NCBI RefSeq assembly: GCF_900089585.1
Contig: NZ_FLRH01000003.1
Location: forward strand, 3,610,501 to 3,674,500
Reading direction: 5' to 3'
From: Micromonospora sediminicola
GTDB taxonomy: Bacteria; Actinomycetota; Actinomycetes; Mycobacteriales; Micromonosporaceae
DNA length: 64,000 bases
In this document: positions 58,533-64,000 of the stretch, one piece after another
Position numbering within the stretch: the stretch's first letter is position 1
Layout of the letters: each line of letters opens with the position of its first letter
Translations under genes and position numbers: made by a program
The notes under the pieces: generated by a model
The model's input: only the letters and a program-made list of their open reading frames with translations
Told to the model about the DNA's origin: nothing
Database searches by the model: none

Positions 58533-59501
58533 TCAGCCCTTCGTCGCCGACCCCAGCAGCTCGGCCGCCCGGCGGTCCGCGAAGGCGGTGACCGCCTGCT
58601 GCCCGGCGCCGAACACGATGGCCACCCCGAGCAGCGCGGCGGTGCTGTTCACGGTCGTCTCGACCAGACCGCCGATCACCAGCATGATGCCGACGACCGC
58701 CACCAGCGGGCCGATGGCGAGCTTCAACAGGCCCTGCTGGAACGGCAGCTTGTAGGGCAGCCCGCCGGACCGGGACGTGATCATCGAGGGCAGGGCGCTG
58801 ATGAACGCGCCGAGCGCGCCGGCGATCAGCACGAAGAACAGCAACCGCCAGGCCGGCACGCCGGCGGCGTCGACCGGTGCCTTGAGCAGCCGCACGTCGT
58901 GGCTGCGCCACTGCACCAGCACCACCAGGACCTCCGCGACCAGCGCGAACACGGACAGCCCGAGCATCCGGTTGCGCAGCCGGCGCACCGACTCGTGGAA
59001 CTCGTCCGACACGGAGTGGTAGCGCAGCAGCAACGCCTGGGCCTTCGCCCGGATCAGGGCGGGCGTCGCCGCGTCGGCCACCGGGTCGAGGTCGGTGAGC
59101 ACCTTGTCGTCGGCGGCGAGGAACTGCGCCGCCGCGCCCCGGTACGCGCCCAGCAGGCCGACCAGCTCCTCCGGGGTCCGCAGCTCCACCATGGCCCGCT
59201 CGACCGAGTGGACGGTCTGCCAGGCGTACTCCAGGTTGCCGCCGCGCAGCCACTCGACCACGCCGCTGCGGCCGAGCACCGCCTCCACCCCGGACAGTTG
59301 GGCACGCAGCGCGGCGGCCCGGTCGGGATCACGCGCCGCCAGCGCGGTGAGCTGCTGGTACAGGTCGTCGAGCTTGGTGCGGACCCGGACCTGCCACACC
59401 GCGGTCGGCACCCCGCCGCCGGGCGGGAGCACCGGCCGGCTCGCCGGCGCCGTCCCGGGCTGCTCGGGTACGGCCTCGGGCTGGGTCTCCTGGTCGATCA
59501 T
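58533..59501 (-). CDS. Membrane protein with coiled N-terminal region
   Basis: A 322-residue protein of unknown function. Residues 1-35 are Pro-rich and cytoplasmic, 40-185 are helical and charged with coiled-coil character (RVRTKLDDLYQQLTALAARD), and four hydrophobic helices follow (about 190-310). The C-terminal AGQQAVTAFADRRA is cytoplasmic. ATG 59501 is chosen over GTG 59510 for spacing to AAGG. No family is recognised; the layout suggests a signalling or scaffolding membrane protein. Confidence 0.75.
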   Translation of the reverse strand: MIDQETQPEAVPEQPGTAPASRPVLPPGGGVPTAVWQVRVRTKLDDLYQQLTALAARDPDRAAALRAQLSGVEAVLGRSGVVEWLRGGNLEYAWQTVHSVERAMVELRTPEELVGLLGAYRGAAAQFLAADDKVLTDLDPVADAATPALIRAKAQALLLRYHSVSDEFHESVRRLRNRMLGLSVFALVAEVLVVLVQWRSHDVRLLKAPVDAAGVPAWRLLFFVLIAGALGAFISALPSMITSRSGGLPYKLPFQQGLLKLAIGPLVAVVGIMLVIGGLVETTVNSTAALLGVAIVFGAGQQAVTAFADRRAAELLGSATKG

Positions 59502-59676
59502 CGCGTCCACCTTCCCCCACGCCGCGCGGCGTCACGCGCGACCCCTGCGACCAGTATCCGCAGGTCAGAGCCATGATGGCCAGAGCACTTCGGACATCCG
59601 ACGCTGGTGCGCGCGGACGTCGACCCGGTCCCCACGGAGGACACCGTCGACGTCTACCGATCGGTAGCCTGACCCG

Positions 59677-59982
59677 GTGACCGTCTACGCCCTCGCGCAG
59701 CTCACCGTTCACGACCGGGCGCGCTACGACCGGTACGTCGCCGCCTTCCTGCCGGTGCTGGCCCGCCACGGCGGCCGCCTGCTCGCCGCCGACACCGCCC
59801 CCCGGGTGGTGGAGGGCGAGTGGTCGCACGACAAGGTGGTCCTCATGTCCTTCGACAACCGAGAGGACTTCGAGCGCTGGTCCACCTCGCCGGAGTACCG
59901 CGCGATCTCCCGCGACCGGGAGGCCGCCACCGAGGGGGTGGTGCTCCTGCTCGACGGCATCGGCCACGCCTGGCCGGCCTGA
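59677..59982 (+). CDS. DUF1330 family protein
   Basis: A 101-residue protein with the DUF1330 layout (a dimeric alpha-beta ferredoxin-like fold): YALAQLTVHDRARYDRYVAAFLPVLARHGGRLLA then VVLMSFDNREDFERWSTSPEY. Function unknown. TAGCCT lies exactly six bases before GTG 59677, so a leaderless mRNA is likely. It is convergent with the GNAT gene at 60004. Confidence 0.85.
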   Translation: MTVYALAQLTVHDRARYDRYVAAFLPVLARHGGRLLAADTAPRVVEGEWSHDKVVLMSFDNREDFERWSTSPEYRAISRDREAATEGVVLLLDGIGHAWPA

Positions 59983-60003
59983 GTCCGCGCGGTGCGGCCG
60001 GTC

Positions 60004-60747
60004 TCAGAGCCGGTGCCGCACCCACACGTTGGCCTCCACGTACGCCGCGTGGTCGTGCGCGACGTCGACCAGCACCGGCGCCAGCGCGCCGGGCACGTGC
60101 ACCGGGCCGCTGGTGTCGAACGGCAGGCCGGTCCAGCGCCGCCAGTCGGCCAGCGTGCCGGTGACCGCCATCGACCTCGGCGCGACCCGCTCGACGACGC
60201 CGCCGGCCCGCACGTGCACCCGCAGCCACGGGTCCTCCGGCAGCCCGTCCGGGCGCCGGCGCGCCGCGTACTCGGCCATCGGCACGTCCGGGACGGCTGC
60301 CTTGCCGCTGGGTCGCACCGGCGCCACCAGCGTGTCGAAGCCGTGCCGCGCGACGGCGGCCCGCATCGCCGCGAGCATCAGCGCGGACACGCCGCCGCCG
60401 CGCCGGTCCGGGCGGACGCAGATCTCCAACGCCGAGACCAGGTTGGGGGTGGACCCGGTGAGCCGGCCGAGCGTGGCCCGCTGGATCATCCGGTCCCAGC
60501 CGCCGTCGGGCAGCTCGTCCTCGGTCCAGCGCAGCGGCACCGCGTACGCCCGGGCGACGACGCGGTCCGGCTCGGCCGGGTCCACGGCGGCGAAGACGAA
60601 CTCGGGATAGAGCTCGTCGGCGACGCTGTAGTAGACCGAGCCCATCGGGTCCCAGAGCATGAACGGCGGCCACGCGCCGTCGAAGCCGTCGTCGAGCAGC
60701 GGCGCGAGGTCGGGACGCTCGGCCAGGGTCATGATCGTCAGAGTCAC
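60004..60747 (-). CDS. GNAT-like N-acetyltransferase
   Basis: A 247-residue protein of the GNAT fold: LTIMTLAERPDLAPLLDD at the start, FAAVDPAEPDRVVARAYAVPL near 53, CVRPDRRGGGVSALMLAAMRA near 108 with the acetyl-CoA loop, and FDTLVAPVRPSGKA following. Substrate unknown. GTG 60747 is supported by TACCGT seven bases upstream; ATG 60732 is an alternative. It is divergent from the ABC-F leader region. Confidence 0.82.
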   Translation of the reverse strand: MTLTIMTLAERPDLAPLLDDGFDGAWPPFMLWDPMGSVYYSVADELYPEFVFAAVDPAEPDRVVARAYAVPLRWTEDELPDGGWDRMIQRATLGRLTGSTPNLVSALEICVRPDRRGGGVSALMLAAMRAAVARHGFDTLVAPVRPSGKAAVPDVPMAEYAARRRPDGLPEDPWLRVHVRAGGVVERVAPRSMAVTGTLADWRRWTGLPFDTSGPVHVPGALAPVLVDVAHDHAAYVEANVWVRHRL

Positions 60748-60804
60748 GGCGGGCACGGTAGGCGGTCGCGGCGGAACTCGCACGCCGGTTTCCCGCTGGT
60801 GGGC

Positions 60805-60810
60805 TATGGT
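60805..60810 (+). promoter_or_regulatory. -10 box of the ABC-F leader transcript
   Basis: TATGGT at 60805-60810 would start transcription near 60817, giving a leader of about 170 nt before the ABC-F gene. No convincing -35 is seen. Confidence 0.4.
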
Positions 60811-60840
60811 GGTCGGGTCCCGCCGAGGAGTGGAGTGATC

Positions 60841-60870
60841 ATGGCAGGTGACGACGACATCTCCGGGTGA
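60841..60870 (+). CDS. Nine-residue leader peptide MAGDDDISG upstream of ABC-F
   Basis: ATG at 60841, nine codons and TGA, preceded by GAGGAG (60825-60830) and GGAG (60832-60835) at good spacing. A hairpin, CTCCGGG (60861-60867) with CCCGGAG (60875-60881), overlaps its stop. Short upstream frames with this layout control many ribosome-protecting ABC-F genes by antibiotic-induced stalling (known for the class). Here the peptide and mechanism are inferred. Confidence 0.5.
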   Translation: MAGDDDISG

Positions 60871-60989
60871 GAGCCCCGGAGGGCCGCCGACGCGCATCCC
60901 GCGCCGTCGCCGCGGCCCCCTTCGTCGTCCCCCTGTCTCCCGCCGAGCGCCGTATCGCGCTCCGGCGTTCCTTACCTCCGAGGTCGATC

Positions 60990-62630
60990 ATGTCCGACGC
61001 CTACGTCGTCAGCTCCGCGCTCTCCTTCTCCTGGCCGGACCAGACTCCGGTCTTCACCGACCTGTCCTTCTCCGTGCCCGCCGGCCGAACCGGCCTGGTG
61101 GCGCCCAACGGCACCGGCAAGACCACGCTGCTGCGGCTGATCGCCGGCGAGCTGCGCCCGAGCGCCGGCACGGTCACCGTGCGGGGCGTGCTCGGCTACC
61201 TGCCCCAGCACCTGCCCTTCGCCGTCGAACAGACCGTCGCCCAGGTCCTCGGCGTCGACCGGGCCATCGCCGCGCTGCACGCCATCGAGGGCGGCGACGC
61301 CCGCGAGGAGCACTTCACCGCCGTCGGCGACGACTGGGACGTGGAGGAACGCACCCACGCCGAGCTGGACCGGCTGGGCCTGGGCGAGATCGCGCTGGAC
61401 CGCCGCCTGGGCACGCTCAGCGGCGGTCAGGTGATCTCCCTCGGCCTGGCCGCGCAGCTGCTGCGCCGCCCGGACGTGCTGCTGCTCGACGAACCGACGA
61501 ACAACCTCGACGAGGACGCCCGGAACCGGCTGACATCGGTGCTGCGCGGCCGGTCCGGTTGCCTGCTGGTGGTCAGCCACGACCGGGCGCTGCTCGACGA
61601 GATGGACCGGATCGCCGCGCTCGAAGGCGACGAGATCCGCTGGTACGGCGGCAACTACACCGCCTACGAGCAGGCCGTACGCGCCGAGCGGGAGGTCGCC
61701 GAGCGGCAGGTCCGCAGCGCCGAGCAGGACCTCAAGCGGCAGAAGCGGGAGCTGCAACAGGCCCGCGAGCGGGCCGCCCGCCGCGCCTCCACCGCGGCGC
61801 GGAACCTGCCCGACGCCGGTCTGGCCCGGATCGTCGCCGGCGGCCTGAAGCGGGACGCCCAGGTCTCCGCCGGCCGCGCCGCCGAGACGCACGCGGCGCG
61901 CGTCGGTGACGCCCAGAGCCGGCTGGACCAGGCCAGCCGGGCCGCCCGCCAGGACGACCGGATCGTCATCGACCTGCCCGACACCACCGTCCCCGCCGGC
62001 CGCACCGTCTTCCACGGCGAGCGGCTGCGCGCCGGATACGACGGACGTCAGGTGTTCGGCGGCGACGGGATCGACCTGAGCATCCGGGGGCCGGAGCGGA
62101 TCGCGCTCACCGGACCCAACGGCGCCGGCAAGTCCACCCTGCTGCGCCTGGTCCACGGCGACCAGCCGCCGGTCTCCGGCACCGCGACCCGGGTCGAGGG
62201 CCGGGTGGCCTACCTGTCGCAGCGCCTCGACCTGCTCGACCCGGAGCGGACGGTCGCCGAGAACCTGGCCGTGTTCGCGCCCGGGCTCGCCGACGCCGAG
62301 CGGATGAACCTGCTGGCCCGGTTCCTGTTCCGCGGCGACCGGGCGCACCTGCCGGTGCGGGTGCTCTCCGGCGGCGAGCTGCTGCGCGCCACATTGGCCT
62401 GCGTGCTGAACGCCTCGCCCGCGCCGCAGCTGCTGCTGCTCGACGAGCCCACCAACAACCTCGACCTGGACAGCGTCGCGCAACTGGAGAGCGCGCTCGG
62501 CGCGTACCGGGGGGCCCTGCTCGTGGTCAGCCACGACTCCCGCTTCCTCGCCGCGATCGGCGTGGACCGCTGGCTGCGGCTGGCCGACGGCACGCTGGTC
62601 GAGACCGCCGCTCCGGAGGTCGCTGACTAG
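60990..62630 (+). CDS. ABC-F family ATPase (ribosomal, possible antibiotic resistance)
   Basis: A 546-residue soluble protein with two ABC domains and no membrane helices. Domain 1: Walker A APNGTGKTT (near 42), signature LSGGQ (near 147), Walker B LLLDEPTNNLDE. The linker (about 235-290) is long and charged (ERQVRSAEQDLKRQKRELQQ), as in ribosome-binding ABC-F proteins. Domain 2: GPNGAGKST (near 374), LSGGE and LLLDEPTNNLDLD. ABC-F proteins act on the 50S subunit; length and leader suggest a TlrC/LmrC-like protection role. ATG 60990 follows GAGG. Antibiotic class unknown. Confidence 0.9.
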   Translation: MSDAYVVSSALSFSWPDQTPVFTDLSFSVPAGRTGLVAPNGTGKTTLLRLIAGELRPSAGTVTVRGVLGYLPQHLPFAVEQTVAQVLGVDRAIAALHAIEGGDAREEHFTAVGDDWDVEERTHAELDRLGLGEIALDRRLGTLSGGQVISLGLAAQLLRRPDVLLLDEPTNNLDEDARNRLTSVLRGRSGCLLVVSHDRALLDEMDRIAALEGDEIRWYGGNYTAYEQAVRAEREVAERQVRSAEQDLKRQKRELQQARERAARRASTAARNLPDAGLARIVAGGLKRDAQVSAGRAAETHAARVGDAQSRLDQASRAARQDDRIVIDLPDTTVPAGRTVFHGERLRAGYDGRQVFGGDGIDLSIRGPERIALTGPNGAGKSTLLRLVHGDQPPVSGTATRVEGRVAYLSQRLDLLDPERTVAENLAVFAPGLADAERMNLLARFLFRGDRAHLPVRVLSGGELLRATLACVLNASPAPQLLLLDEPTNNLDLDSVAQLESALGAYRGALLVVSHDSRFLAAIGVDRWLRLADGTLVETAAPEVAD

Positions 62631-62640
62631 GCTGCCGACC

Positions 62641-63063
62641 ATGGCAGATCCGTTCCGGGTCCGCGTCACCGTGCGCGGCTACGAACTCGACACCCAGGGG
62701 CACCTCAACCAGGCGGTCTACCTGCAATATGCCGAGCACGCCCGCTGGGAGTGCCTGCGCGCCGCCGGCATCGCCCAGGACCGGCTGATCGCCGGCGGCG
62801 TCGGGCCGGTCGCCCTGGAGGTGACCGTGCGCTTCCAGCGGGAGCTGCGCGGCGGCGACGAGGTCGACGTGACCTGCGAGTTCCGCTGGTGCGAGGGGAA
62901 GACGTTCCAGATCGTGCAGGACTTCACCCGCCCCGACGGGACCCCGGTCGCCTCGGTGACCGGGGTCGGCGGGCTGCTCGACCTGACCGCCCGGCGGCTG
63001 GTGCCCGACCCGCGCGAGCGGTTCCGGGCGCTGGCCACCGACCCGACCCCGATGGGCCTGTGA
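62641..63063 (+). CDS. Acyl-CoA thioesterase (4HBT hotdog fold)
   Basis: A 140-residue single-hotdog thioesterase: VRGYELDTQGHLNQAVYLQYAEHARWE near the start, with the Asp/His/Glu-type active-site region, then ALEVTVRFQRELRGGDEVDV. It resembles the 4-hydroxybenzoyl-CoA thioesterase/YbgC group and should hydrolyse acyl-CoA; acyl chain unknown. TAGGCT lies seven bases before ATG 62641, within 10 bp of the ABC-F stop, so it has its own promoter. Confidence 0.88.
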   Translation: MADPFRVRVTVRGYELDTQGHLNQAVYLQYAEHARWECLRAAGIAQDRLIAGGVGPVALEVTVRFQRELRGGDEVDVTCEFRWCEGKTFQIVQDFTRPDGTPVASVTGVGGLLDLTARRLVPDPRERFRALATDPTPMGL

Positions 63064-63132
63064 GCCGGCCCGGGCCCGTCGCCACGTGCCGCACCGTCGC
63101 GGGCCTCTGACCCGCCGTGCCGCCGGCTCGAC

Positions 63133-64000
63133 CTATGCCCGGCCGGTGGTGCCGCGACGATGCTCGGCGATCAGCGCCGCCACCCGGCGCTCCCAGTCCT
63201 CGACCGGATACCGCGCCGGATCGTAGGGCGCCAGCGTCGGTGGCTGGACACCGAGCTCGCGCAGCAGCGCCGCCGCCTGGTCCAGCTCGAACCGCCAGAC
63301 GTACGGCTCACCGTCCGCCCACGCGCGCGCGTAGGCGGCCCGGGCGTGGGCGACGGCCGACCCGGTCTCGCCGAGCAGCCGCCAGATGGTGGCGAGCGGC
63401 AGGTGGGGGGCGTCGTGTCGTGGGGACAACCGGGTCGCCACGTCACGCGCGGCGGCGCGCCGGTCGGGACGGGCCCCCAGGTTCGCCAGTGCGAGGTAGG
63501 CCTCTGCCGCCAGGTCCGGCACGTCGACCTCGTTGGCCATGCGGACCGCGTCCTCGAGCGGGGCGGCGGCATCCGCCGGGGCGCCCGTCGACAGCAACCA
63601 CTCGCCACGCAGCCGGCGCAGATTACGCAGTACCGGCCGGGACCGTCGTTCCGTGGCGATCCGCTCGGCTGTCGTCAGCTCCCGGGCACTTAGCAGCCCT
63701 CGTGGGTATCGAACGTATCGAAGATAATAGAGTTGTGCCGCAGCGGGCTGCATGACTGCCCCGGGCGCGTCCTGGTCCATAGGCTCGATCAGCGTCCACA
63801 ATCGCTCGGCCTCCTGCCAGCTTCCCTGCCGGCCAAGGAAGGCCATGAGGTTGATGCGGGTCTGAAGGGCGCTGCTTGGGTCGGTCAGAGGAAGGGCGAT
63901 GAGCTCGTTAGCGAGCGCGTAAGCGCGCTGGGCGAGGGCCGGCCGATTCAGCCGGGCCTGGGCGGTGCCGTAGTTTGTGAGGTCGAGCCGCAGGGCGCTC
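63133..64000 (-). CDS. C-terminal part of a helical-repeat (TPR-like) protein, cut by window edge
   Basis: The frame is open from the right edge to the TAG at 63133, so 289 codons are seen and the N-terminus is missing. The visible part is all-helical with paired short helices (AQRAYALANELIALP, APLEDAVRMANEVDVPDLAAEAYLALANL, HARAAYARAWADG), consistent with TPR repeats. Such C-termini occur on actinobacterial XRE-TPR and STAND-type regulators. Codon use is less GC-biased toward the edge than in neighbouring genes. No promoter is visible. Confidence 0.65.
   Translation of the reverse strand, partial: SALRLDLTNYGTAQARLNRPALAQRAYALANELIALPLTDPSSALQTRINLMAFLGRQGSWQEAERLWTLIEPMDQDAPGAVMQPAAAQLYYLRYVRYPRGLLSARELTTAERIATERRSRPVLRNLRRLRGEWLLSTGAPADAAAPLEDAVRMANEVDVPDLAAEAYLALANLGARPDRRAAARDVATRLSPRHDAPHLPLATIWRLLGETGSAVAHARAAYARAWADGEPYVWRFELDQAAALLRELGVQPPTLAPYDPARYPVEDWERRVAALIAEHRRGTTGRA

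Overview
The window is chromosomal DNA of a very GC-rich actinomycete. Codon third positions are almost all G or C. Regulators typical of filamentous actinobacteria are present (XRE-DUF5753 with DUF397, an Rpf-LysM protein behind a c-di-AMP riboswitch, CebR-like LacI operators, many secreted hydrolases). The long palindrome after htpG, built around GGGGCCC, resembles dispersed elements I associate with Micromonospora. Micromonosporaceae is my inference, not a proven assignment. I see no prophage, insertion sequence, tRNA, rRNA or CRISPR array.

Layout. 1-5175: glycosyltransferase, polytopic membrane protein, NAD-dependent epimerase and a membrane molybdopterin oxidoreductase, arranged as two divergent pairs whose promoters share a GGTAAGG direct-repeat box. 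5176-6129: gene-free, with GC-rich tandem repeats and an AT-rich 44-bp dyad. 6130-7362: SLC13/ArsB-type permease. 7471-13251: a 1,926-residue TIR / pseudo-phosphoesterase / NACHT / pentapeptide / WD40 protein, the best candidate for an uncharacterised defence system. 13358-15637: XRE-DUF397-GNAT operon, divergent from two small Cys-rich WPC proteins. 15666-16901: secreted GH16 beta-1,3-glucanase. 17054-19386: ArsR-MFS operon and a VOC protein. 19500-24609: smpB, secreted proteins, an S8 protease, a beta-hydroxyacid-dehydrogenase-like enzyme and a PKD protein. 24659-26849: GntR, alkylglycerol-monooxygenase-like and lysoplasmalogenase-like operon, a plausible ether-lipid catabolic unit. 26997-31802: htpG, HxlR-SDR pair, luciferase-hemerythrin fusion. 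32000-35562: c-di-AMP riboswitch with rpf, a YbaB-like protein, an M4 metalloprotease. 35937-42337: class A PBP, GNAT, Ala/Pro-rich exported protein, lipid kinase, aminoglycoside-nucleotidyltransferase-like protein. 42384-48203: three-gene ABC exporter, FAD/Fe-S D-lactate dehydrogenase, membrane glutaredoxin-like protein. 48236-53257: nitronate monooxygenase, VOC protein, GH81 beta-1,3-glucanase with two operators. 53525-60747: small WPC protein, YciO-type protein, Na+/H+ antiporter, secreted beta-propeller, a frameshifted S1 protease, small monooxygenases and a GNAT. 60841-64000: ABC-F protein with a leader peptide, thioesterase, and the C-terminal part of a helical-repeat protein cut by the window edge.

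How genes may work together. GH16 and GH81 carry the same LacI-type operator next to good -35/-10 elements, so they probably form a beta-1,3-glucan (fungal wall or laminarin) regulon with the regulator elsewhere. The GntR operon has a TGGT-N3-ACCA operator in its promoter region. Many genes have a TAnnnT box six or seven bases before the start codon, which implies leaderless transcripts, including the NACHT gene, smpB, arsR and the ABC exporter operon.
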